DNA from: Lachnospiraceae bacterium UBA7076
GTDB lineage: Bacteria; Bacillota; Clostridia; Lachnospirales; Lachnospiraceae
Length of the DNA: 49,701 nucleotides
NCBI GenBank assembly: GCA_002493625.1
Contig: DKZK01000035.1
Coordinates: 56,906-106,606 of the forward strand
Reading direction: 5' to 3'
The position numbers were made by a program, and so were the translations under genes. Below, one piece after another: positions 15,149 to 24,192 of this stretch (within the stretch, counting starts at the first letter, position 1; every line of letters begins with the position of its first letter). The notes under the pieces were generated by a model, which was given only the letters and a program-made list of their open reading frames with translations, was not told the origin of the DNA and made no database searches.

Positions 15149-17485
15149 ATGAAAAGAAAAATATACGTTTTTTTAGGTCTGTTTTTTTTCCTTGCATTAA
15201 TAATCATTATAGCAGGGGAAATCGACAGGATGGCAAAAGAGATAAATGAAGATAACCGGCAGAAGGAGACTGTGAGCACCGGCATGGATGCGTCGTATGA
15301 TGATGTATCGACAAAAACGGATGCGGACTGTTATTCCTACGGCGATGTAGAAAAGGTTGTAAGTTATCTTGCAGCTTCGGAAGAATCCGGTATTCAGCTT
15401 GCAAGACTTGTGGATCCACTGTCAAAAAGTAATCCCATTACCGTTTCATATGTGAAAAAAATTGCTGGAATAATAGGTGCGCCTGACACTGTCTATAAGG
15501 ATTATTTTAAGGACAGGAGCGATGAAAGCGTTGTCAGTCGTGAGGAGTTTGATGAGATTTACCACAATATGGTGGATTCTGATGTTGTTGACGGGCTGGA
15601 GCGCAGGGAAATTCTTGTGTTCAGTGTCATTAAGACGGAGGATGAGGAAAACAGGGAAAAAATATATGTGAGCGACGGCGTTAAAAGATATGATTTTCAG
15701 ACCTCCTATGAGGAACAATATTCAGACAGGGTTCTGGATGTTTATGTAAAAAATAGTGTAATATTTAAGGTCAACGACTTCGGGCATACGGAAATACCCC
15801 TTGAGCATGTATGGATTCTTGATGCGGACAGGGAGCAGTGTACTTTTTTATATAAGGGAATTATAAAAAGCTATCCTGTAAACGGCGGAGTTTCAGTAAA
15901 AAAGGATTGTGTGGGAACGCTTTTTATAACAGATGCAGGTGTTGCAAATTTTGATAAAGAGTATGAGGTCATTGAGGGCAGAGTCGCTTCCGTTGAGGGG
16001 GATATACAGTTGCAGGGTACACCAAAGTATTCCTATGATGATAATTTTGCAATATATAACATATCGGATGACGTAAGCTTTATGGAAAGCAGACCGCCTC
16101 TTTTGGGATATAAGACGGTAACGCTTTTTGTAAAGGATAAAAAAGCCTGCGCGGCTGTTACATATGGGGATGCAGAGTGCGAAACAATAAGGGTAATACT
16201 GAGCAATCACGATTTTACATCCTATAAAATGTCGAAGCTGACCCTTTCATCGGAGGGTATGCTTAAGGTCATATATCCTGACGGCGGTGAAAAAACATTT
16301 CCTGCAGGTGAGATGTTTACGATACAATATGAGGATTATGAAAATGGTGATAAAATTATCATAGAGCAGACCGGCAAGGGGAAAGGAATTACTGTCCACA
16401 GCATAACAAGAGAATGCGGAACTCCTGCTTATGACGGTCTGATTGAGCTTGACATTCAGGAGGACGGCATGTACGTCATAAATGAGCTGCCTCTGGAGCA
16501 GTATTTGTACGGTGTTGTTTCAAGTGAGGCTCCGGCTTCGTATGAGAATGAAGCGCTTAAGGCAATTGCCGTTTGTGCGAGGGCATATGCCTATGGTAAA
16601 ATGAAGGACGGAAGCTTTAATGAATATAATGCTGATTTGGATGATTCGGTTTTTTGCCAGATGTACAATGATGTTTTAAAGACACGGGAGAGTATAAGGG
16701 CAGTGGATGAAACCTATGGAATTGTTCCGACTTATGATGGCGAGGTGGTTTTTCCGCTTTACTTTTCAACCTCATGTGGTATGACATGTACAAATTCAGA
16801 GGTGTGGGGAGGAACGCCCTATCCTTATTTTACTTCCAATGTAGAAGATATGGAAAAATCGGAACTTGATTTATCAGATGAGGACACTTTTGTGCAGTTT
16901 ATGGAGGATAGTCTTGGGTATGACACCATAGAGAAGGATTTGCCATATTACAGATGGAGCATATATTATACAAGGGATGATATATCCAAAGCCATAAACC
17001 GTAAGCTTTCAGAAAGAATTGACACTGTGGCAGGAAGCATAAAGGTTAAAAACGACAACGGCGATTTTGTTGACGGGGATATTACGGATATAGGGGATGT
17101 TGTTTCCGTGGAGGTTAATGAAAGGGGCAGCAGTGGCATGGTGCTGGCGCTTTTGATAGAGGGAACAAAGGGGACGATTCTGGTTAAGGGACAGGCAAAT
17201 ATAAGAAATCTTATAACACCGGTTAATCAAAGTATTGTAAGGCAGGATGCTTCTGTCGTAACAGGCTGGAGCTCGCTGCCGAGTACATTTTATTATGTAT
17301 CGGAAAGTGACGGAGGCTTTACAATATACGGAGGAGGCTTCGGTCATGGCGCCGGTTTAAGTCAGAATGGGGCAAATGCCTTAGCCAAGAAGGGATATAA
17401 TTATACATATATCATAAGGCATTATTTTTCATCTTCCGACTTTAAAATGATATATGAATTTTTAGAAGAAGACGGGGAAGAATAA
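15149..17485 (+). CDS. SpoIID/LytB-family cell wall protein
   Basis: 778 aa, membrane-anchored by an N-terminal segment (about 5-22) with the rest outside. The C-terminal third is a SpoIID domain: LPLEQYLYGVVSSEAPASYE contains the conserved Glu that is catalytic in SpoIID, followed by EALKAIAVCARAYAY, YFSTSCGMT, and the terminal GHGAGLSQNGA. SpoIID is a lytic transglycosylase that removes denuded glycan strands during engulfment; this much longer protein has an unassigned N-terminal region (25-430) of repeated beta-rich segments. It could serve sporulation or vegetative wall remodelling. It ends directly before the YihY-family gene, with which it forms an operon. Confidence 0.85.
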   Translation: MKRKIYVFLGLFFFLALIIIIAGEIDRMAKEINEDNRQKETVSTGMDASYDDVSTKTDADCYSYGDVEKVVSYLAASEESGIQLARLVDPLSKSNPITVSYVKKIAGIIGAPDTVYKDYFKDRSDESVVSREEFDEIYHNMVDSDVVDGLERREILVFSVIKTEDEENREKIYVSDGVKRYDFQTSYEEQYSDRVLDVYVKNSVIFKVNDFGHTEIPLEHVWILDADREQCTFLYKGIIKSYPVNGGVSVKKDCVGTLFITDAGVANFDKEYEVIEGRVASVEGDIQLQGTPKYSYDDNFAIYNISDDVSFMESRPPLLGYKTVTLFVKDKKACAAVTYGDAECETIRVILSNHDFTSYKMSKLTLSSEGMLKVIYPDGGEKTFPAGEMFTIQYEDYENGDKIIIEQTGKGKGITVHSITRECGTPAYDGLIELDIQEDGMYVINELPLEQYLYGVVSSEAPASYENEALKAIAVCARAYAYGKMKDGSFNEYNADLDDSVFCQMYNDVLKTRESIRAVDETYGIVPTYDGEVVFPLYFSTSCGMTCTNSEVWGGTPYPYFTSNVEDMEKSELDLSDEDTFVQFMEDSLGYDTIEKDLPYYRWSIYYTRDDISKAINRKLSERIDTVAGSIKVKNDNGDFVDGDITDIGDVVSVEVNERGSSGMVLALLIEGTKGTILVKGQANIRNLITPVNQSIVRQDASVVTGWSSLPSTFYYVSESDGGFTIYGGGFGHGAGLSQNGANALAKKGYNYTYIIRHYFSSSDFKMIYEFLEEDGEE

Positions 17486-18343
17486 GTGAAGGCTTTTATA
17501 AAAAATATAGTGCGTATAGTGGAAAAGGGTTCGGATGACAGTCTTCCTGCTTATGCAGCACAGACGGCATTCTTTGTTCTATTGTCCTTTTTTCCATTTA
17601 TCATCATGATTATAATGGCGACAATGCATCTTCCCTTTGCGAGACAAAATATAGTATCTGAGCTTATTGAGATTATGCCGGATGAGCTTGATTCCTATAT
17701 AATATATATGGTTGATGATATTATGTATTCAGGCGGCAGTTCATTTACAATCATACCTGCTCTTTTTACCATATGGTCGGCAGGTAAAGGAATACAGGCT
17801 ATAACCTACGGACTTGACAAGGTGTATGGGGTGGAACGGGCAAGGGGCTTTGTTCTTACAAGGCTTATAAGCGCACTTTATACAATTATTTTTATGATTA
17901 TCTGTATTGCGCTTATGGTTTTAAACACTTTTGGAAATGATATAGCAAAGAAGATTGTTACGGCAAAGCCTGAGCTTGCCAATGCCACGGCGCTTATATT
18001 AAGTGTAAAGGGTGCGCTTACATTTGCGGTGTTCTTTGTGTTTATTCTTCTTATGTATTACCAGCTCCCCAACCGCAAGGGTCGGTTTAAGGATGAGATA
18101 ATGGGCGCTGTATTTGCGGCATTTGCATGGATGGTTATGACAAGAGGCTTTGCAATCTACATGAGATTTGCAACAAGGGCATCCTATATGTACGGAAGTC
18201 TTACTTCCATAGTGGTTATCTTAATCTGGCTGTATGTGGGTATGCAGATTATTTTGTACGGCGCAGAATTTAACTCCCTTCGTCCGACATTTTTTAAAAA
18301 AGATGAAAAACCGGATAGCAATAATGAAAATGCTGTGGTATAA
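17486..18343 (+). CDS. YihY/BrkB-family membrane protein
   Basis: 285 aa with about six hydrophobic segments. The N-terminal PAYAAQTAFFVLLSFFPFIIMII is characteristic of the YihY family (formerly called RNase BN), together with the central LFTIWSAGKGIQAITYGLDKVYG and the YGSLTSIVVILIWLY segment near the C terminus. Function is unknown; a transport role is suspected in the family. GTG start at 17486 immediately follows the TAA of the upstream gene, with GGGGAAGAA as a weak ribosome binding site; the two are probably translationally coupled. The stop codon overlaps the -10 box of glyA. Confidence 0.9.
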   Translation: MKAFIKNIVRIVEKGSDDSLPAYAAQTAFFVLLSFFPFIIMIIMATMHLPFARQNIVSELIEIMPDELDSYIIYMVDDIMYSGGSSFTIIPALFTIWSAGKGIQAITYGLDKVYGVERARGFVLTRLISALYTIIFMIICIALMVLNTFGNDIAKKIVTAKPELANATALILSVKGALTFAVFFVFILLMYYQLPNRKGRFKDEIMGAVFAAFAWMVMTRGFAIYMRFATRASYMYGSLTSIVVILIWLYVGMQIILYGAEFNSLRPTFFKKDEKPDSNNENAVV

Positions 18344-18420
18344 TGTGCACGAAAGTGATGAGCAGTGCGTGAATGAGCAAAACAACATTTGTTGAGAATT
18401 TATTCTCATAATAGAGCACA
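18339..18420 (+). promoter_or_regulatory. Promoter and structured leader of glyA
   Basis: An extended -10, TGGTATAAT, with TATAAT at 18339-18344, overlaps the stop of the upstream gene; no good -35 is seen. The ~100-nt leader that follows can fold: TGAGAA (18393-18398) pairs with TTCTCA (18403-18408), CAACA with TGTTG at about 18383-18394, and TGTGC near the start (18344-18348) with GCACA near 18416-18420. It matches no riboswitch class that I know. Confidence 0.5.
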
Positions 18421-18452
18421 CTGAGAGTATAGTTCAATGGGAGGTAAATAAA

Positions 18453-19688
18453 ATGTACGGTTTTGATGAGATACAAGGCTTTGACCCAGAGGTTGCGCAG
18501 GCAATGACTGCCGAGATTAACAGACAGAATGACAACATTGAGCTGATTGCATCTGAGAATATTGTTTCGAAGGCTGTTATGGCAGCGATGGGAAGCCCTC
18601 TTACAAATAAATACGCAGAGGGATATCCGGGAAAGCGATATTACGGCGGATGTGAGCATGTTGACGTTGTGGAGGATCTGGCAAGGGAAAGAGCCAAGAA
18701 GCTTTTTGGATGTGAGTATGTAAATGTGCAGCCACATTCGGGAGCGCAGGCAAATATGGCAGCATTTTTTGCCATTATGGAGCCGGGCGATACATTTATG
18801 GGAATGAATCTTGCGCACGGCGGACACCTTACACATGGATCTCCCGTAAATATGTCAGGAAAATATTTCAATGTTGTGCCTTACGGCGTAAATGACGACG
18901 GATTTATTGATTATGACAGCGTGCTTGCCATCGCAAAGGAGTGTAAGCCAAAGCTTATTGTTGCAGGTGCTTCTGCCTATGCAAGAGCAATTGATTTTAA
19001 GCGTTTCAGAGAAATCGCTGACAGCGTGGGAGCGGTTCTCATGGTGGATATGGCGCATATAGCGGGACTTGTAGCGGCAGGCGTCCATGAAAGCCCGATA
19101 GAATATGCACATGTAACAACAACCACAACCCATAAAACCTTAAGAGGTCCCCGTGGCGGCATGATTCTTTCAAGCAATGAGGTAAATGATAAGTACAACT
19201 TTAACAAGGCTGTATTTCCGGGTATTCAGGGCGGACCTCTCATGCATGTTATAGCTGCAAAGGCAGTGTGCCTTAAGGAGGCTCTTTCTGATGAGTATAA
19301 GCAGTATCAGAGACAGGTTGTCAAAAATGCTGCAAGACTTGCGAGCGAGCTTACTGCGAGAGGCTTTAAGATAGTTTCGGGAGGCACTGACAATCACCTT
19401 ATGCTTGTGGATTTACAGAACCTTGACCTTACGGGAAAGGAAGTTGAGAAGCTTCTGGATACGGTACACATTACATGTAATAAGAATACAGTTCCAAACG
19501 ACCCTAAGTCGCCTTTTGTGACGAGCGGAATAAGACTTGGCACTCCTGCCGTTACAACGAGAGGCGCCAATGAGGAGGATATGGTTACCATAGCGGATGC
19601 AATAGCTGCAGCAGTTATTCATAAGGATAACGATAAGGCTATGTCATTAGTAAAGAGTATTACTGACAAATATCCTTTATATAAGTAA
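18453..19688 (+). CDS. glyA: Serine hydroxymethyltransferase
   Basis: 411-aa PLP enzyme that interconverts serine and glycine while charging tetrahydrofolate with a one-carbon unit. The PLP-binding Lys228 sits in TTTTHKTLRGPRGG; other signatures are ELIASENIVS near the N terminus, YPGKRYYGGCEHVD, and the C-terminal SGIRLGTPAVTTRG. Length is typical (about 410-415). GGGAGG stands ahead of ATG 18453. A structured leader precedes it, and a hairpin (19704-19735) follows 16 bases after its stop. Confidence 0.97.
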   Translation: MYGFDEIQGFDPEVAQAMTAEINRQNDNIELIASENIVSKAVMAAMGSPLTNKYAEGYPGKRYYGGCEHVDVVEDLARERAKKLFGCEYVNVQPHSGAQANMAAFFAIMEPGDTFMGMNLAHGGHLTHGSPVNMSGKYFNVVPYGVNDDGFIDYDSVLAIAKECKPKLIVAGASAYARAIDFKRFREIADSVGAVLMVDMAHIAGLVAAGVHESPIEYAHVTTTTTHKTLRGPRGGMILSSNEVNDKYNFNKAVFPGIQGGPLMHVIAAKAVCLKEALSDEYKQYQRQVVKNAARLASELTARGFKIVSGGTDNHLMLVDLQNLDLTGKEVEKLLDTVHITCNKNTVPNDPKSPFVTSGIRLGTPAVTTRGANEEDMVTIADAIAAAVIHKDNDKAMSLVKSITDKYPLYK

Positions 19689-19703
19689 TTTTTATTATTT
19701 AGA

Positions 19704-19735
19704 TGGGCTGTTGCAGTGTATTCTGAGACAGCTCA
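19704..19735 (+). terminator. Hairpin after glyA, GGGCTGT type
   Basis: TGGGCTGTTGCAG (19704-19716) folds back on CTGAGACAGCTCA (19723-19735) with one mismatch and G-U pairs. It starts 16 bases after the glyA stop and ends 27 bases before the ftsH start. It lacks a T-run downstream. Its tip resembles the larger palindromes at 22294 and 24709. Confidence 0.65.
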
Positions 19736-19761
19736 TTGCTAATTTGGAGAAAGAGAAAAAT

Positions 19762-21696
19762 ATGGAAAATAATCAGAGCAATAACGACAGCGGCAATTCA
19801 AATAACAATCAGGGCGGTAATAACAATAATAAGAAACGACCTTCGGCTACACTTATTATTCTTATATTGTCTGTCTTAATGACGCTTGCTTTCTGGCAGA
19901 CCTACAGTAAATTTAAGGATTCCGGAAAGGAACAGATAACGTATGATGAGTTCCTTGCAATGCTTGACGAGGGCAATGTGCAGAACGTAAAAATATACTC
20001 AAAAGAGATAACCTTTGAGCCTGCCGTACAAAATGAAAATGCAGTTTATGAGGTTTCCTACAGCGTTGTCAGAACCGACGATTACAACCTTATTGAGAGG
20101 CTCGATAAGGCAGGGGTAACCTTCGAGGAAATAGACGAAGGCGGGAATATCATTGTGCAGACCATTCTTTCCTACGGCATTATGATTGTGGCATTTTATC
20201 TTCTTATGATGCTGATTATGAAAAGCGCCACAAAGAGCGGCGGCGTTATGGGCGTCGGTAAATCCAATGCCAAGATGTATGTTCAGACGGAAACAGGCGT
20301 TACCTTTAAGGATGTGGCAGGTCAGGAGGAGGCAAAGGAATCCCTTTCCGAGATGGTTGATTTCCTTGAAAAGCCGGAGAGATACCTTCAGATTGGCGCA
20401 AAGCTTCCGAGAGGAGCTTTGCTTGTAGGACCTCCGGGAACAGGAAAGACCCTTCTTGCAAAGGCTGTTGCAGGAGAGGCAAAGGTTCCGTTTTTCTCAC
20501 TTTCAGGCTCGGATTTTGTTGAGCTTTATGTAGGTGTGGGTGCTTCACGAGTAAGGGATTTATTTAAGCGGGCAAATGCCATGGCACCGTGTATTATATT
20601 TATAGATGAGATTGACGCCATAGGAAGAAGCAGGGATACAAGACATTCCGGAGGTGATTCTGAGAGGGAGCAGACATTGAATCAGCTTCTTTCAGAAATG
20701 GACGGTTTTGATACCTCAAAGGGTATCGTTGTGCTTGCGGCTACAAACAGACCGGAGGTGCTTGACAAGGCGCTGCTTCGTCCGGGTCGTTTTGACAGAA
20801 GAATCATAGTGTCAAAGCCTGACCTTCAGGGACGAATCGATACGTTAAAGGTTCATTCCAAGAATGTAAAGATGGATCAGACCGTGAATTTAAGGGAGCT
20901 TGCCCTTGCAACTGCCGGCGCAGTGGGCGCTGATCTTGCCAACATTATAAATGAGGCAGCGCTGCTTGCGGTAAGAAACAGACGTGATTTTGTATCGCAG
21001 TCTGATCTCCTTGGCTCCGTGGAGGTTGTATTTGCAGGAAAGGAAAAGAAGGAAAAGCTTTTAAGCCCGAAGGAAAAGGAAATCGTTGCCTATCACGAGG
21101 TTGGACATGCACTTGTGTCGGCACTTCAGAAAAATACGCTTCCGATACAGAGAATAACCATTGTACCGAGAACGGGCGGAGCTTTAGGATATGTATGGCA
21201 GGTTCCGGAGGAAGAAAAGCAGCTTGAGAGCAAGAAGGAGCTTGAGGAGGAAATCGTTATCTGCCTTGCAGGGCGTGCGGCGGAGGAGCTGAAGTTTGAC
21301 TCGGTTACAAGCGGCGCGGCAAATGATATAGAAAAGGCAACAAGCATTGCAAGAACGATGATTACCATGTACGGTATGTCGGACAAGTTCGGAATGGTGC
21401 AGCTTGAGAGCGTAACCGGTCAGTATCTTGACAACAGACGTGTCCTTAACTGTTCATCGGAGACGGAAACCAAGGTTGACACGGAAGTTAAAAATATGAT
21501 AAAGGCCTCCTATGAGAAGGCAATAAAGCTTCTTAAGAAAAATATGACTACACTTGATGCCATTGCAAAGGTGCTTTATGAAAAAGAAAACCTTACAGGT
21601 GATGAGTTTATGAAGCTTTATGAAAAGCATCAGAACGTCAGACTCAAAAATACGGCGGCGGATGATGTCAAGGCAGGGACGGATTATGAACTATAA
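19762..21696 (+). CDS. ftsH: ATP-dependent zinc metalloprotease FtsH
   Basis: 644-aa membrane AAA+ protease that degrades misassembled membrane proteins and short-lived regulators. Two membrane segments (about 34-50 and 137-155) flank the extracytoplasmic domain. Walker A GPPGTGKT starts at 223; IIFIDEIDAIGR is Walker B; the second region of homology RPGRFDR follows; the zinc site HEVGH starts at 445. The N terminus is an unusual low-complexity Asn/Ser/Gly stretch (NNDSGNSNNNQGGNNNNKK). ATG 19762 follows GGAGAAAGAG; an open frame reaching further upstream runs into the post-glyA hairpin. It overlaps the next gene by 11 bases. Confidence 0.95.
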   Translation: MENNQSNNDSGNSNNNQGGNNNNKKRPSATLIILILSVLMTLAFWQTYSKFKDSGKEQITYDEFLAMLDEGNVQNVKIYSKEITFEPAVQNENAVYEVSYSVVRTDDYNLIERLDKAGVTFEEIDEGGNIIVQTILSYGIMIVAFYLLMMLIMKSATKSGGVMGVGKSNAKMYVQTETGVTFKDVAGQEEAKESLSEMVDFLEKPERYLQIGAKLPRGALLVGPPGTGKTLLAKAVAGEAKVPFFSLSGSDFVELYVGVGASRVRDLFKRANAMAPCIIFIDEIDAIGRSRDTRHSGGDSEREQTLNQLLSEMDGFDTSKGIVVLAATNRPEVLDKALLRPGRFDRRIIVSKPDLQGRIDTLKVHSKNVKMDQTVNLRELALATAGAVGADLANIINEAALLAVRNRRDFVSQSDLLGSVEVVFAGKEKKEKLLSPKEKEIVAYHEVGHALVSALQKNTLPIQRITIVPRTGGALGYVWQVPEEEKQLESKKELEEEIVICLAGRAAEELKFDSVTSGAANDIEKATSIARTMITMYGMSDKFGMVQLESVTGQYLDNRRVLNCSSETETKVDTEVKNMIKASYEKAIKLLKKNMTTLDAIAKVLYEKENLTGDEFMKLYEKHQNVRLKNTAADDVKAGTDYEL

Positions 21697-22273
21697 TTTT
21701 TATGCTACTGTTTCCAGAATGAAATATATCGAGAGATGGGCGCTAATGCGAAATACCATTTCTGAAAATCTGTCGGAGCATTCTCTTGAGGTAAGTATGA
21801 TTGCCCATGCCCTTTGCATTATAGGAAACGTGAGATACAAAAAGAAGCTTGATGCTGATTATGCCGCTATAGTGGGGATATATCATGATGCTTCCGAGAT
21901 TATAACAGGCGATATGCCTACACCGGTAAAATACTATAACAGAAGCATCAATGAAGCATTCAAATCAATAGAGGATGAGGCTAATAAAAAGCTTCTCTCA
22001 CAGCTTCCGGAGGATATTCGGGCAGAATACGAAAAATATTTTGTAAAACCGGAACAAAAAGCTTACGAATGGAAACTTGTTAAGGCTGCTGATAAATTAT
22101 CGGCGCTTATTAAGTGCATGGAGGAAGAAAAAACCGGAAATAAGGAATTTGTCGTTGCAAAGAAATCTACTGAAAAAAGTGTAAAAAGGCTTGCGGAGGA
22201 GCTCCCTGAGGTTGATACCTTTGTGAATGAATGCCTTGAGGCATTTTCAAAGACATTGGATGAGCTGTCCTGA
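21686..22273 (+). CDS. yfbR: 5'-deoxynucleotidase, YfbR-like HD protein
   Basis: 195-aa HD-domain phosphohydrolase. YfbR enzymes dephosphorylate deoxynucleoside 5'-monophosphates and balance nucleotide pools. The metal ligands are visible in RWALMRNTISENLSEHS (His of EHS), in YHDASEI (HD pair) and in KAADKLSAL (Asp). Length matches the family (about 195-200). The start ATG 21686 overlaps the end of ftsH in another frame, so translation is probably coupled. A half copy of the palindromic element begins 21 bases after its stop. Confidence 0.85.
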   Translation: MNYNFYATVSRMKYIERWALMRNTISENLSEHSLEVSMIAHALCIIGNVRYKKKLDADYAAIVGIYHDASEIITGDMPTPVKYYNRSINEAFKSIEDEANKKLLSQLPEDIRAEYEKYFVKPEQKAYEWKLVKAADKLSALIKCMEEEKTGNKEFVVAKKSTEKSVKRLAEELPEVDTFVNECLEAFSKTLDELS

Positions 22274-22293
22274 AGCGGACCGTTCAAGGAATA

Positions 22294-22326
22294 GGGGCTG
22301 TTGCAATAAGGATTTGTTTTCTTGGT
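22294..22326. repeat. Half copy of the palindromic element
   Basis: GGGGCTGTTGCAATAAGGAT followed by TTGTTTTCTTGG matches the outer arm of the element at 24705-24853 (best as the reverse complement of its right arm, which reads GCTGTCGCAATAAGGATTTG then GTTTCTTAG). After that the similarity stops and GTGCGACAAAAT follows, so the loop and second arm are deleted. It lies between yfbR and the DAHP synthase gene. Confidence 0.75.
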
Positions 22327-22363
22327 GCGACAAAATCGTTTAACAAGGAGGTATAAAAGAAAG

Positions 22364-23392
22364 ATGGCGCTGCACATGGTAAAAAGTGTGCCTACTCCTG
22401 ATGAAATCAGACAGGCGCACCCGATGGATAAATCGCTTGCAGACATAAAGGCTGCAAGGGACAAGGAAATAAAAAAAATTTTTACGGGAGAATCAGATAA
22501 ATTTATTGCTATAATCGGCCCATGCTCGGCTGATTACGAGGATTCGGTTCTGGATTATCTGGTAAGGCTGGCAAAGGTGCAGGAAAAGGTTAAGGATAAA
22601 ATAATGATTATCCCAAGAATTTACACGAATAAGCCGCGGACAAACGGTTCGGGCTACAAGGGAATGCTGCATCAGCCTAATCCTGAAAACAAGCCGGATT
22701 TTATTGAAGGCGTAAAGGCAATAAGAAAGATGCATATAAAGGCAATCAACGAGACAGGGCTTACGGCTGCAGACGAGATGCTTTATACGGATAACTGGCC
22801 TTATCTTGAGGATGTTCTTTCCTATGTTGCAATCGGCGCAAGAAGTGTTGAGAATCAGGCGCACAGGCTTACGGCAAGCGGTATAGATGTTCCTGTGGGA
22901 ATGAAAAATCCTACAAGCGGAGATTACAATGTAATGCTCAATTCCTGTGTGGCAGCACAGGCAAAGCACACATTTTTATTTATGGGGTATGAGACAAAGA
23001 CTGACGGAAATCCTCTGGCGCATTGTATTTTGAGAGGCTCCCTGAGCAAGAGCGGACGCTCTCTTGCAAATTATCATTATGAGGATTTAAAGCTTTTAAG
23101 TGATATGTATGAAAAATTTGATCTTGTAAATCCTGCCTGTATTGTGGATGCAAACCACAATAATTCAGGAAAGAAATGGGATGAGCAGCCGAGAATCGTA
23201 AATGAAATACTGCACAGCAGGAGACATTCTGAGAGTGTGAGAAAGCTTGTAAAGGGCGTTATGGTGGAAAGCTATATTGAGGATGGTAATCAGCCTATAG
23301 GCGGAGGCTGTTACGGTAAGTCTATTACAGACCCGTGTCTGGGTTGGGAGAAATCGGAGGCTTTGCTTCTTTCTATGGCAGAGCAGCTTTAG
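22364..23392 (+). CDS. aroF: 3-deoxy-7-phosphoheptulonate (DAHP) synthase, type I
   Basis: 342-aa enzyme that condenses phosphoenolpyruvate with erythrose-4-phosphate, the entry to the shikimate pathway. Signatures: IAIIGPCSADY, IIPRIYTNKPRTNGSGYKG, GARSVENQAHR, NPTSGDYNVMLNS, VDANHNNSGK and GVMVESYIEDGNQP, all of the AroF/G/H type. The gene symbol within that group is arbitrary. ATG 22364 lies 11 bases after AAGGAGGT. It is transcribed in the same direction as the nearby CBS gene. The later shikimate enzyme AroA is encoded at 40295. Confidence 0.93.
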   Translation: MALHMVKSVPTPDEIRQAHPMDKSLADIKAARDKEIKKIFTGESDKFIAIIGPCSADYEDSVLDYLVRLAKVQEKVKDKIMIIPRIYTNKPRTNGSGYKGMLHQPNPENKPDFIEGVKAIRKMHIKAINETGLTAADEMLYTDNWPYLEDVLSYVAIGARSVENQAHRLTASGIDVPVGMKNPTSGDYNVMLNSCVAAQAKHTFLFMGYETKTDGNPLAHCILRGSLSKSGRSLANYHYEDLKLLSDMYEKFDLVNPACIVDANHNNSGKKWDEQPRIVNEILHSRRHSESVRKLVKGVMVESYIEDGNQPIGGGCYGKSITDPCLGWEKSEALLLSMAEQL

Positions 23393-23417
23393 TTTGCGGT
23401 AATGGGGGTAACATAAG

Positions 23418-23804
23418 ATGAATATATTTAATATTCTTATTCCTAAACAGGATCTTACATATCTTAACGGAAGTGATAAAATGGATAAGGCGGTTGAATT
23501 TCTGATTGCCAGCGGTTATACTGCCGTTCCTGTTGTGGATGAGGTCGGAAGACTTGAAGGAATTGTAAGTGAAGGTGATTTTCTTCGCGTAGCCATACGG
23601 CATGGCTGTGATGAGATGAAAAACATGACTGTCAGGGATATTGTGCATCTTTCCGTGGATGACTTTGTGCTTAACAGTACGGATACGGATAAAATAATGG
23701 ACAAGATAATTGACAGAAATTTTCTTTCCGTTATAGATGACAGAAATATTTTTATTGGAATTATAACAAGAAGAAGCGTAATGCTGCATTTTAAAAGGAA
23801 ATAA
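23418..23804 (+). CDS. Stand-alone CBS-domain pair protein
   Basis: 128 aa consisting of two CBS motifs (about 1-60 and 68-125) and nothing else. GYTAVPVVDEVGRLEGIVSE and FLSVIDDRNIFIGIITRRS show the two typical beta-strand ends. CBS pairs bind adenine nucleotides or SAM and regulate partner proteins; the partner is unknown. It starts 26 bases after the DAHP synthase gene and ends one base before the DUF951 gene, so all three probably share a transcript. Confidence 0.85.
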   Translation: MNIFNILIPKQDLTYLNGSDKMDKAVEFLIASGYTAVPVVDEVGRLEGIVSEGDFLRVAIRHGCDEMKNMTVRDIVHLSVDDFVLNSTDTDKIMDKIIDRNFLSVIDDRNIFIGIITRRSVMLHFKRK

Positions 23805-23805
23805 A

Positions 23806-23979
23806 ATGGAATTTCAGGTGGGACAGAAAATAAAATTGAAAAAGCCCCATCCCTGTGGGGCAAACTGTTGGGAAATCCAGCGCACAGGTATGGATTTTCG
23901 TCTGAAATGCACCTTGTGCAGTCATTCTGTCATGATACCGAGAAAAACAGTGGAATCATCTTTCAGGGGATTTGTTTAA
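23806..23979 (+). CDS. DUF951 small zinc-ribbon-like protein
   Basis: 57 aa. It has the DUF951 pattern: VGQKIKLKKPHPCGANCWEI, then RTGMDFRLKC and LCSHSVMIPR. Cysteines C17, C21, C35 and C38 could form a metal site. Its function is unknown; in Firmicutes such genes often sit near chromosome-maintenance or translation genes, but that is not shown here. ATG 23806 follows AAAAGGAAATAA, overlapping the stop of the CBS gene. Confidence 0.9.
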   Translation: MEFQVGQKIKLKKPHPCGANCWEIQRTGMDFRLKCTLCSHSVMIPRKTVESSFRGFV

Positions 23980-24014
23980 GGCTTCCTTTTGTTGGGAATA
24001 ATTTTACTATCATA

Positions 24015-24030
24015 TTGTAAAATTTTACAA
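24015..24030. promoter_or_regulatory. Perfect 16-bp palindrome upstream of the CarD-like gene
   Basis: TTGTAAAATTTTACAA is fully self-complementary. It lies in the 213-base AT-rich gap between the DUF951 gene and the CarD-like gene, about 160 bases before the latter. It could be an operator for a dimeric regulator; it resembles but does not equal the spacing of Rex sites (18 bp). The rest of the gap holds no clear promoter. Confidence 0.4.
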
Positions 24031-24192
24031 AATAAAAGGGGATTAAATTTGGCAAAGTGACAAAAATTTTTTGGACAAATTTAATATTTACTTTTAAGCT
24101 TTGAATTTGTTAAAATATTTGTTACAGTGGCTTTTTCATCAGTAAAAAGCAGTTTGCCCGTGGAACATTGTTTTTTGGAAATGGAGAATGTA

